Below are positions 1-6,914 of a DNA stretch of 14,433 nucleotides, piece after piece; the first letter of the stretch is position 1; each line of letters begins with the position of its first letter. The translations under genes were made by a program, and so were the position numbers. The notes below the pieces were generated by a model, which was given only the letters and a program-made list of their open reading frames with translations, was not told the DNA's origin and ran no database searches. Source of the stretch: Fidelibacterota bacterium UBA7303 (GTDB taxonomy: Bacteria > Fidelibacterota > Marinisomatia > Marinisomatales > UBA1611); NCBI GenBank assembly GCA_002471805.1, contig DKQR01000201.1, positions 1 to 14,433 on the forward strand. Reading direction: 5' to 3'.

Positions 1-1
1 T

Positions 2-406
2 TATGTAGTTGCCGGGAAAAAATCCCTTTCCAAAACAAACCTCAATTTATGGATAATGCGTATCTCTGCTTCCGGGGATATTCTTTGGCAATCAAACCAT
101 GGTGGCGGTAATAACGATAAAGGTACCGCACTAACCATTACTGAAAATGAAGATATTGTTGTTGCCGCTGGTTACAGCCGCAGCAGTTCTGGATCGCCAT
201 TTAATTATAGAATTTGGGGTGTAGATGCGAATAGCGGACAGTTGCTTTGGAATAAAATACATGGCGGAAACCAGGAAGATGAAGCCTATGGAGTAGCTGA
301 AGGATATGATAATGGTTATATGGTTATAGGGAAATCATATTCTTTCGGCAGTGAACGTGTAAACTGGCTGGTAAAGACTGATTCCTTAGGGCGCGTTGAT
401 AATTGA
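2..406 (+). CDS. Propeller-repeat surface protein, 3' end only
   Basis: This is the C-terminal end of a gene that starts left of the window. The frame is open from base 2, so the ATG at base 56 is an internal methionine and not the start. About three repeat units are visible, each with the pattern hydrophobic-VVAG / linker / W-x-x-R-or-K-x-(D/S)-x-x-G-x-x-x-W / GG, followed by an acidic turn. The last ends in WLVKTDSLGRVDN and a TGA stop, much like the ends of the propeller genes at 1201 and 6907. Repeats of this kind (DGGY.IAG...W.VKTD..G...W) are known from secreted and surface-anchored proteins of FCB bacteria and are expected to fold as beta-propeller blades. The N-terminus, and so any signal peptide or lipobox, is outside the window. 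The fold is inferred from the repeat pattern; the ligand is unknown. Confidence 0.82.
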   Translation, partial: YVVAGKKSLSKTNLNLWIMRISASGDILWQSNHGGGNNDKGTALTITENEDIVVAAGYSRSSSGSPFNYRIWGVDANSGQLLWNKIHGGNQEDEAYGVAEGYDNGYMVIGKSYSFGSERVNWLVKTDSLGRVDN

Positions 407-588
407 TCAGTATCAAATATTGGATGAATACTGACTAACTCAATAATAATGAAGCTTGCCACTCAGAGAGCTATTAAAAATAATATTCATAAGCCCTATT
501 AAATAATTGCGTAGTATAGAAGTAGTGTCGATTTGTTATTTTATTAATAGTTTTGTTGTATAAATACAAAGGGAGATAGAGTATTTTA
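407..588 (+). promoter_or_regulatory. AT-rich gap, probable promoter region
   Basis: No credible ORF and no hairpin plus T-run terminator is visible in these 182 bases. The gap is the larger of the two real intergenic spaces and lies ahead of the 589 gene, so a promoter is expected here. It holds the 11-mer ATAGAAGTAGT (516-526), which recurs at 2600-2610 in the other long gap, and GATTTGTTATT (530-540), which recurs at 9447-9457 ahead of the 9496 gene. GGGAG at 571-575 is the only purine-rich ribosome-binding candidate and is rather far from the ATG at 589. The promoter role is inferred from position and shared words; no clear -35/-10 pair was identified. Confidence 0.25.
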
Positions 589-1164
589 ATGAGAAAATAT
601 TTGCTCATATCCTTATTCCTATCACTGGTTTTACCCCAGTCGGAACAGTCGGAAGAGGATGAAGCGGTAGAAATCGCTATAGATTTTGATAGTAAGGAAG
701 AACTATATCTAAATTTTAGTTTTAATGCCTATAGAGGGGTTCCTGTATACACCGCTAAAACATTCGACCAGTATGATCGATCATATCCAGTCTATGGTTT
801 ATCCATTGGTACCCCTTTTGGGTTCCAGGCCGGTTTTACATATACGACCCTCGATTTTGAAATTATGCAATATAAATTTGAGGATACAAAAACAATAGTT
901 GGAAATAAAGCTGTATTCGGTGGAATTGCTTACCAGGTGGGAATTAATTCGGGATTCTTTATCAATACAGCGAGTTTGAGCGTTACCGCTGCAACCGGAA
1001 TATACCATAAAGGGAATGGCTTCGTTGGTGGAGTAAATTTAGACCTCCCATATTGGGGACCATTTGAAGTTCGAGGTGCTGTCAGATTTAATACAGTCCA
1101 AAGACCGGATAAGGATTATACTGGATGGATTGACATCGGTATCTCATTGGGCTATGAATTATAA
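589..1164 (+). CDS. Small exported protein, possible outer-membrane beta-barrel
   Basis: I do not recognise the family. The 191-residue product begins MRKYLLISLFLSLVLPQSEQ, a signal peptide with a short basic end and a hydrophobic core; no cysteine follows, so it is not a lipoprotein. An acidic stretch comes next (EQSEEDEAVE). From about residue 38 the chain alternates hydrophobic and polar residues with many glycines and aromatics (LYLNFSFNAYRG, YGLSIGTPFGFQAGFTYTT, FVGGVNLDLPYWG), and it ends in a last strand-like segment, GWIDIGISLGYEL. This pattern and length fit a small eight-strand-type outer-membrane barrel, but a soluble beta-sandwich is possible. It is the only gene here without obvious binding repeats. 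The 1201 gene follows after 36 bases and may be co-transcribed. The signal peptide is well supported; the barrel is an inference. Confidence 0.72.
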   Translation: MRKYLLISLFLSLVLPQSEQSEEDEAVEIAIDFDSKEELYLNFSFNAYRGVPVYTAKTFDQYDRSYPVYGLSIGTPFGFQAGFTYTTLDFEIMQYKFEDTKTIVGNKAVFGGIAYQVGINSGFFINTASLSVTAATGIYHKGNGFVGGVNLDLPYWGPFEVRGAVRFNTVQRPDKDYTGWIDIGISLGYEL

Positions 1165-1200
1165 TAAAATTATTAATGATGGGGAAATGGTCTTACTACG

Positions 1201-2565
1201 ATGAGACATATTACACTTGTGCTTGTTTTTGGGTTTTTGTTTTGGAGATGTGAAGAAGAGCAAGAGCTGTCCAAAGATTGTGCTGGGAATATTAATGGAA
1301 ATTCAATTGAAGATAATTGTGGTGTTTGTGATAGTGATACCACAAATGATTGTATAGAAGATTGCGCTGGTATTTGGGGTGGAGATAATATTTGTGGTTG
1401 TACCGACAGCACCTCTTATAACTACGATAGCAATGCAACGTTCGATGATGGAAGTTGCAATACATCCATAATAATGACAACATTCATTAAAAATGTTGAA
1501 CCTGAGAATAGATGTTCTGGTAGTATTGATGCTAAGCAAACGACTGATGGTGGTTATATTATTGCAGGTTGTAATGATGGTAGTGCTTGGTTAATGAAGA
1601 CAGACCCTTATGGTGAAAAAGAGTGGGAACAAACATATAATATGGATGACTGGTGGGGAAATAGAGCCGTTATTCAAACCAGCGATGGTGGTTATCTATT
1701 TGCTGGTTGGGAAGGTGTCTTGAAAACAGATGCAAATGGTACAATGGAATGGGAAAAGCGAGGTGTGCTAGGTAATACTGGTAAGCACCCATATTATGAA
1801 GATGCAATGGAACATAGTAATGGAAATTTTTATCTGGTTGGTGGGGGACCAGTTATCGATCCAAATAATACTGGGAAAGAAGGACAGGCGATTATGGTGA
1901 AAATGAGTCCGTCTGGGTCAGTCCTCAAAACAAAATTTTATGGTGGACAATGTCCGGATGACATATTTAGAAAGATTATTGAATCAAATGATGGTAAGCT
2001 ATTAATAGTAGGAGAGAAGAGTCATGGTGAATCACCATATCCTTGCTCTTTTAATTTTAGATACTGGAAGGATATTTGGGTAGTTAAAACTGGTACAAAT
2101 GGTGTTGTAAAATGGGAAAAGACTTACGGTGGAGATTACCTTGAAAAAGGAATGAATATCGTAAGTGCTAACCAAGAAGGGTATGTGGTTTTAGGGCAAA
2201 AATGCGCCCATAAAAGTAATCTCAGTAACTGTAATAGCCAAACAAAGGTAGTGATTTTAGATATCGATGAGGAAGGTAATGAACTAGATGAAACAAAATT
2301 GCCAGGATTATATCACTTTGAAGCTGGGACGGAGATGGCATTGGAAAATACTCATTCTGGAGGTTATGTTTTTGCTACAATGCCATCCGGTAATAAAGAT
2401 ATATGGCTATACAAATGGGGTGAAGGTGAAGAGACTATGAACCTAAAGATATTCCTTGATGATGGTATAGGTGGTGAAAGCATTCATAGGACTAATGATA
2501 ATGGCTTCATCATTAGTACCCTGGGATGCATAATCATTAAAACAGATTCAAACTTATCCTTTTAA
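1201..2565 (+). CDS. Seven-repeat propeller lipoprotein-like protein with altered lipobox
   Basis: A 454-residue exported protein. Residues 1-17 form a lipoprotein-type signal peptide ending F-L-F-W-R-C17, where paralogues in this window have W-S-C. Arg at -1 is unfavourable for signal peptidase II, so lipidation is uncertain. Residues about 25-86 are a cysteine-rich spacer with DCAG...CGVC and the CGCTD...DDGSC module (C65, C67, C86). From about residue 100 there are seven units of the DGGY-IAG / W-VKTD-G / W-E type, consistent with a seven-bladed beta-propeller. C251 and C282 match C214 and C245 of the 6907 product in context and spacing and may form a disulfide. The ATG gives the signal peptide directly and no in-frame start lies between it and the upstream stop. 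The role is probably surface binding; the ligand is unknown. The gene is AT-rich compared with its 6907 paralogue. Confidence 0.85.
   Translation: MRHITLVLVFGFLFWRCEEEQELSKDCAGNINGNSIEDNCGVCDSDTTNDCIEDCAGIWGGDNICGCTDSTSYNYDSNATFDDGSCNTSIIMTTFIKNVEPENRCSGSIDAKQTTDGGYIIAGCNDGSAWLMKTDPYGEKEWEQTYNMDDWWGNRAVIQTSDGGYLFAGWEGVLKTDANGTMEWEKRGVLGNTGKHPYYEDAMEHSNGNFYLVGGGPVIDPNNTGKEGQAIMVKMSPSGSVLKTKFYGGQCPDDIFRKIIESNDGKLLIVGEKSHGESPYPCSFNFRYWKDIWVVKTGTNGVVKWEKTYGGDYLEKGMNIVSANQEGYVVLGQKCAHKSNLSNCNSQTKVVILDIDEEGNELDETKLPGLYHFEAGTEMALENTHSGGYVFATMPSGNKDIWLYKWGEGEETMNLKIFLDDGIGGESIHRTNDNGFIISTLGCIIIKTDSNLSF
1216..1260 (+). repeat. Signal-peptide DNA repeat, copy 1
   Basis: These 45 bases encode the hydrophobic core, the lipobox-like segment and the first acidic residues of the 1201 product. 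They match 6928-6972 at 41 of 45 positions without gaps, counted by eye. One of the four differences changes the residue before the cysteine from Ser (AGC at 6928-6972) to Arg (AGA here). The downstream coding regions are much more diverged, so the similarity is concentrated in the leader. Confidence 0.75.
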
Positions 2566-2713
2566 ATTATTATACTACATTTCTGGGATATGATTTATAA
2601 TAGAAGTAGTCTTTTATGTGCTCACCAGTACAATTCATTTAAGATGAATACATATGTGGTCGTGATTAATTATCTTAACCTTAGTATTATAAATCTGTTA
2701 CAATAGGAAAACG
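2566..2713 (+). promoter_or_regulatory. Gap ahead of the long gene run, probable promoter region
   Basis: These 148 AT-rich bases hold no ORF that I can support and no terminator-like hairpin. Because the genes after it are spaced by 47 bases or less, this is the likely place for the promoter of the 2714 to 13877-onward unit. It contains ATAGAAGTAGT at 2600-2610, identical to 516-526 in the other long gap. AT-rich tracts such as TAGTATTATAAAT near 2682-2694 could be a -10 region, but no partner -35 stands out. The sequence just before the ATG (AATAGGAAAACG) includes AGGA, a plausible ribosome-binding site. The assignment is by position. Confidence 0.25.
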
Positions 2714-4942
2714 ATGTTTAGATATCCTCGCTATTATAAGCATACCATACGGCTTCTAATTTTATCCATTTTAACATTTTTATTGAGCTGCGAAAAATCT
2801 GAGCCATCATCTTCAGAAGACTGTGCAGGTAATTCTGATGGCAATGCGATCTGCGGGTGCACGGACAGTACGGCAGTAAACTATCTGAGCAGTGCAACTT
2901 ATGATGATGGCAGTTGTGTGCATTACATAGACAATGGTGACTTTTACCTGAATTTCAATGGTGCTGATTTCGTAGATATTGGTGATATGTTCCCTCAGGG
3001 TGCTTATACGAAAGCAGCATGGGTGAATCGAAAATATAGTTATGGATCACCCAATAATATTATTTCAGGGGAAAAAAATCATGCTTTATGGGCTCCTGAT
3101 ATGCAAGGATATAATTCAAAATTATCTGCGGGTCATAATAACAGTTACAATATTGTCCAGGACACTGATTCCTTGCCGACTGGAGTGTGGACATTTGTAG
3201 CGGTTACTTATGATCCTGATGTTGACTCAGGTACGATGGTATTATATAAGAATGGTATACAGGTTGATTCAGAGACGAATGTTCCAACACAAAATTCAAC
3301 CGATATTACATATATCGGCAGGTATGGGAATGGTTACTATTGGTCAGGTGCGATAGATGAAGTAGCTATCTGGGATAAAGCTCTTACATCTGGTGATATA
3401 GAGAACCTTTACAATGCTGGCTATGGTTTAACCAATGCATCCGCAAATTCCGATGATTATTCATCATTAACTGGTTTACAGGGGTATTGGCGAATGAATG
3501 AAGGGGAAGGGATCACTCTTTCTGATGCAAGCGGCAATGGGAACGTTGGTATAATTACCGGTGCAGATTGGAGCACCTGTGATGAGTGCGGCTGTATGGA
3601 CCCCGCAGCCTGTAATTATAACCCAGTAGCCACAGTAGACAACAGATCATGTATCTTTGATGATGATAATTGTGATACTTGTGTAGACGGGGTGATCATT
3701 GCTAATGATTTTGACAGTGATGGCATATGCGATGATAGTGATAATGATAAGGATGGGGATGGTGTCCAGGATGAGGATGATTCACATCCATATGATAATA
3801 TGGCCTGCGCTGATGCCGATCAGGATGGTTGCGATGATTGTTCTTCAGGATACAATGATCCTTCCAATGATGGTCCTGATGATGATAACGATGGAATATG
3901 CAATTCTTATATAATTGAAGGATATACAGTATATATCGTAGGTAGTTCGTATAACTCAGAAGGTGTTTATACAACCTGCTACTGGGTAGATGGTGTCCGC
4001 TATGAACTTCCCGGTGGAGCCTGGGCAACAGATATAGCTGTTGTTGATGGTACGGTATATACTTCTGGGCAAGGGGAAATATATGAAGCCTGCTATTGGA
4101 TTAATCAAGATATATATGAACTTCCAGGCAATGGAGGAGAGGCTGAAGCAATTGCAGTTCATGGAAATGATATTTATGTTGCCGGTTGGTTTAATAATGG
4201 ATCCTGTTATTGGAAAAATGGGGAACGGATCAACCTGACTACCAATGGAGACTCGCAGGCATTTGGAGTTGCAGTGCGTGATAACGGGTCTGTCTATATT
4301 GGCGGTTATTTTATGAATAATCATCATTACATTATCCCTTGTTTTTGGAAAGATGGAAATAACCGGACTAGCCTTCCGGTTCCCGATGGTGGTGATGGCG
4401 AAGTCAATGATATTGCCATTATGGATGGCACTATGAGGTATTACGCAGGCTATACACTTCGTCCGGATTATTTTGCAGGGTATGTACCAACAGCTGGGTA
4501 TTGGCGCCATACTACAAGGACCGACCTATTTTTGGGCGGTTCAAGTATGGATATTTATGGTTCAAAGGGATGGGGAATTACCATATATGGTGATGATGTC
4601 TATGTTGCAGGCTCTACTGACTGGTATGAATTTTGGGGTCAGGAAGAGACCACTGGTGGAACATTTCCACAGTATTGGAAAAATAAAAATATTCGTGATC
4701 TAGAAGGAGGCCCCTTGACTGATTTTGGAACAGGTGAAGCTTATGATATTCGTGTGGCAAACAACAATAAAATTGTTGTAGGTGTAGCAACCCGGGATAC
4801 CAGCTATAATTATAGTTACCTGAGTGCCTGCTATTGGCTTAATGGTGATCTGCATTACCTTGTGAATGAGTATGACGTTCCTGCAGGATTGGAAAACTGG
4901 TATGAGGGAGAAGCAAAGGGTGTTTTTGTCGTTGAAAATTAA
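2714..4942 (+). CDS. Surface lipoprotein: LamG domain, calcium loops and seven-repeat propeller
   Basis: A 742-residue lipoprotein. The signal peptide ends L23-L-S-C26, a good lipobox, followed by EKSEP. A first CGCTD...DDGSC cysteine module covers about residues 47-68. A LamG/concanavalin-A-like domain covers about 75-280 (YLNFNGADFVDIGD, W-x-F-V-A-V-T-Y-D, LYKNGIQVDS, GAIDEVAIWDKAL, GYWRMNEGEG). A second cysteine module at about 292-313 ends DNRSC instead of DDGSC. Residues about 333-398 are Asp-rich loops like thrombospondin type-3 repeats (DFDSDGICDD, DKDGDGVQDEDD, DDDNDGIC), which bind calcium in known families. Residues 400-742 hold seven units of the type VYVAG / (A)CYWKNG / L / A-x-x-I-A-V; the last strand (AKGVFVVEN) can complete unit 1 and close the ring. 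This propeller type differs from the DGGY type of its neighbours. It heads the close-packed run. Ligand unknown; domains are assigned by motif. Confidence 0.87.
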   Translation: MFRYPRYYKHTIRLLILSILTFLLSCEKSEPSSSEDCAGNSDGNAICGCTDSTAVNYLSSATYDDGSCVHYIDNGDFYLNFNGADFVDIGDMFPQGAYTKAAWVNRKYSYGSPNNIISGEKNHALWAPDMQGYNSKLSAGHNNSYNIVQDTDSLPTGVWTFVAVTYDPDVDSGTMVLYKNGIQVDSETNVPTQNSTDITYIGRYGNGYYWSGAIDEVAIWDKALTSGDIENLYNAGYGLTNASANSDDYSSLTGLQGYWRMNEGEGITLSDASGNGNVGIITGADWSTCDECGCMDPAACNYNPVATVDNRSCIFDDDNCDTCVDGVIIANDFDSDGICDDSDNDKDGDGVQDEDDSHPYDNMACADADQDGCDDCSSGYNDPSNDGPDDDNDGICNSYIIEGYTVYIVGSSYNSEGVYTTCYWVDGVRYELPGGAWATDIAVVDGTVYTSGQGEIYEACYWINQDIYELPGNGGEAEAIAVHGNDIYVAGWFNNGSCYWKNGERINLTTNGDSQAFGVAVRDNGSVYIGGYFMNNHHYIIPCFWKDGNNRTSLPVPDGGDGEVNDIAIMDGTMRYYAGYTLRPDYFAGYVPTAGYWRHTTRTDLFLGGSSMDIYGSKGWGITIYGDDVYVAGSTDWYEFWGQEETTGGTFPQYWKNKNIRDLEGGPLTDFGTGEAYDIRVANNNKIVVGVATRDTSYNYSYLSACYWLNGDLHYLVNEYDVPAGLENWYEGEAKGVFVVEN

Positions 4943-4973
4943 CCGGTAATGATGGGTAGACCTGACTGTGATT
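4939..4973 (+). repeat. Recurring gene-junction sequence, copy 1
   Basis: This segment spans the stop of the 2714 gene and the GTG start of the 4968 gene. It shares CCGGTA, then ATGGG-x-AG, then GACTGTGATT in the same order with 6871-6912, with about ten fewer bases between the second and third blocks. In both copies the GTG inside GACTGTGATT is the start of a lipoprotein gene. TAATGATGGG at 4947-4956 also occurs at 1174-1183 ahead of the 1201 gene. Confidence 0.55.
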
Positions 4974-6914
4974 GGATATATATCACTCTTATTGTTTATT
5001 GGGTTGGCTTTTTGGAGTTGTGGTGAACAAGAACCAGAGCAAAGCGATATTAATGAAGGAGGATACATAACAATCGAATTGCCTGATTGTCCGCCTCTTG
5101 AAGATATTAATGAAGAGAATCTTTGTACAGCAGATGATGGTACAGATGGAGTAAAAATATTAGGGGAATGTTATTCAATTGAAAATACTACAGAAATTAC
5201 CTTTGGAGACGCTTTTGCAAGTAAACCATCAGGCCCTCTCCCAAAGGAGATTGCACTTCTAACCAACTTAATCATTTTTAATGGTAGTAACTATTGGGGG
5301 GGTACTACAGATTCAAAATTTACAGGCGAAATACCGACTGAGATTTGCAATCTTACTAATCTGATTAATTTAAATTTATCATATAATGCACTTACAGGAT
5401 CAATTCCTCCAGAAATTGGTCATCTAACTAAGCTTCATAAACTCTCTTTTGGCAGAAATGAACTCACCGGGGAAATACCATCTACAGTTGGTAATCTAGT
5501 TGAATTAAGAAATCTCAGTTCGAGCAATAATAATCACAGCGGTAGAATCCCTCAAGAGATAGGAAATTTGACCAAATTACACACCTTAAATTTTTCTTAT
5601 AATGAACTCACAGGCCCAATACCATCTAATATAGGGAATCTGGAAAATTTAGGGTTATGGGATCCGGAATATTATAACGTTGATTTTGACACTGAAATTT
5701 GGATCGCTTTTAATCTTTCCCATAATAATCTTACGGGACCCCTGCCTGCTTCAATAGGTGATCTGGATGAACTTGGATATGTGGATTTTTCCTATAATCA
5801 AATTGATGGACCAATACCTCCGGAAATGGGAGATATGGAATTTTTAGTTGAAATGAATCTGCTCAATAATCAACTTAATGGGGAAATTCCGCCTGAGCTT
5901 GGCAACCTAAGTAGCTTAGCAAAGCTCTGGTTAGCAGATAACAATCTTAGAGGAGTCATTCCAGAGGAATTATGTAACGTTGATGTTTGCCGGACACAGA
6001 CATACGAATGCAATAGTACTGCCAATGTTTTTTCACGCAATAATTTTTGTCCTCCTTACCCTCAGTGCTTTGTAGAATTCGAAACTATAGGGTGGACAAT
6101 AGACATAGTTAATTATCAAAATTGTAATCCCTATCCGGATTGTGCTGACGGATATACGGCTATAAATGATCCACCACCAATAAATGGTGGGGATATATAC
6201 GATGGATGGTGTTTTTATCAATCTGATTTGGATGTTCTTCAAGATTTTATTGATGTAAACGAGAGTTTGAGCGGAGAACCATTAGAAATCGGTATACAGC
6301 GATGGTATGGTGGTGAATATGGCAATGGGAGATTAAATGGTTTGGATTTTTCCAATGAGGGTAATGAAATCTCTATTATCCCAGAAAGCATAGGAAATTT
6401 AGAAGAATTAGAGTTTGTGGATTTTTCCAATACCCAAATCACTACTATTCCAGCAATTTTAGGTGATTTAAGTGAATTAAGCAAAATTTGGTGGGAGAAT
6501 GGTCAACTCACAGGGTACATTCCACCAGAGCTGGGTAACCGGACCAATCTGACTGGTTTGAAATTAAATGATAATCAACTCACAGGTTCTATCCCTGCTG
6601 AGTTAGGTAGTACCAATTTGCATTATTTATATTTGAATCGAAATCAACTCACAGGAGAAGTGCCACTGGAAATATGGAATTTGGAGGCTTTTTACGAGAG
6701 TGGGGATCCCTATGAAGATGGGGGGCTATCCTTGAGAACAATTAACCTTAGACATAACCAACTCACAGGTGTGATACCGGAGAGTATTTGCGATTTGAAT
6801 TTGAGATGGAATCACTACAACTTTGTAGATATTCGCAATAATAAATTTTGCCCACCATATCCTTCTTGTCTTACCGGTAGAATGGGAAGTCAAAATACGA
6901 GCGACTGTGATTAA
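4968..6914 (+). CDS. Leucine-rich-repeat surface lipoprotein with two LRR arrays
   Basis: A 648-residue lipoprotein with a GTG start, chosen because it gives the signal peptide MIGYISLLLFIGLAFWSC; an in-frame stop at 4950-4952 and no closer ATG exclude other starts. The cysteine is C18, followed by GEQEPEQSD. After a cysteine-containing cap (LCTADDG...GECYSIENTTE), the first array (about residues 88-355) has plant-type 24-residue repeats, L-x-L-S-x-N-x-L-T-G-x-I-P-x-E-I-G-N-L. It ends in the cap C361-PPYPQ-C367. A linker with several cysteines (about 368-420) leads to the second array (about 422-620), which ends in an almost identical cap, C628-PPYPS-C634. LRRs of this class form curved binding surfaces, usually for proteins or peptides. 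The start lies 25 bases after the 2714 gene, and the end overlaps the next gene by 8 bases. A surface adhesin or receptor role is inferred. Confidence 0.9.
   Translation: MIGYISLLLFIGLAFWSCGEQEPEQSDINEGGYITIELPDCPPLEDINEENLCTADDGTDGVKILGECYSIENTTEITFGDAFASKPSGPLPKEIALLTNLIIFNGSNYWGGTTDSKFTGEIPTEICNLTNLINLNLSYNALTGSIPPEIGHLTKLHKLSFGRNELTGEIPSTVGNLVELRNLSSSNNNHSGRIPQEIGNLTKLHTLNFSYNELTGPIPSNIGNLENLGLWDPEYYNVDFDTEIWIAFNLSHNNLTGPLPASIGDLDELGYVDFSYNQIDGPIPPEMGDMEFLVEMNLLNNQLNGEIPPELGNLSSLAKLWLADNNLRGVIPEELCNVDVCRTQTYECNSTANVFSRNNFCPPYPQCFVEFETIGWTIDIVNYQNCNPYPDCADGYTAINDPPPINGGDIYDGWCFYQSDLDVLQDFIDVNESLSGEPLEIGIQRWYGGEYGNGRLNGLDFSNEGNEISIIPESIGNLEELEFVDFSNTQITTIPAILGDLSELSKIWWENGQLTGYIPPELGNRTNLTGLKLNDNQLTGSIPAELGSTNLHYLYLNRNQLTGEVPLEIWNLEAFYESGDPYEDGGLSLRTINLRHNQLTGVIPESICDLNLRWNHYNFVDIRNNKFCPPYPSCLTGRMGSQNTSDCD
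6504..6769 (+). repeat. In-frame DNA repeat inside the second LRR array
   Basis: The 11-mer CAACTCACAGG occurs at 6504-6514, 6576-6586, 6645-6655 and 6759-6769, always in the same frame at the Q-L-T-G position of an LRR unit. The first two copies are 72 bases apart (24 codons, one LRR unit), the next 69 and 114. A near copy, AACTCACAGG, is at 5605-5614 in the first array. Retained identity at DNA level suggests that units were copied recently or are kept alike by recombination. Confidence 0.7.
6871..6912 (+). repeat. Recurring gene-junction sequence, copy 2
   Basis: This is the counterpart of 4939-4973. It has the blocks CCGGTA (6874-6879), ATGGGAAG (6882-6889) and GACTGTGATT (6903-6912). 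Here the sequence is coding: it supplies the last residues of the LRR protein (ending S-D-C-D) and, in another frame, the GTG start at 6907 of the next gene. Confidence 0.55.

Noticed and set aside
407..588. A rho-independent terminator after the left-edge gene, or in the 2566-2713 gap.
   Set aside because: No G+C-rich stem followed by a T-run could be found in either gap.
1179..1253. Short +1-frame ORFs starting ATGGGG (1179) and ATGATGGGT (4949) that run across the signal-peptide region and stop just after the lipobox; considered as leader peptides.
   Set aside because: The common stop position comes from the Cys-Glu or Cys-Gly-Glu codons of the lipoprotein frame (TGT GAA, TGT GGT GAA), so it needs no regulatory explanation.
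3699..4510. ORFs in other frames over the 2714 gene, including a 184-residue antisense one (3956-4510, minus) and Met/Ile-rich or His-rich ones around 3699-4028.
   Set aside because: They are shadows of the Asp-rich GAT repeats and of the propeller repeats; they have no start context, no recognisable domain, and lie wholly inside a well-supported gene.
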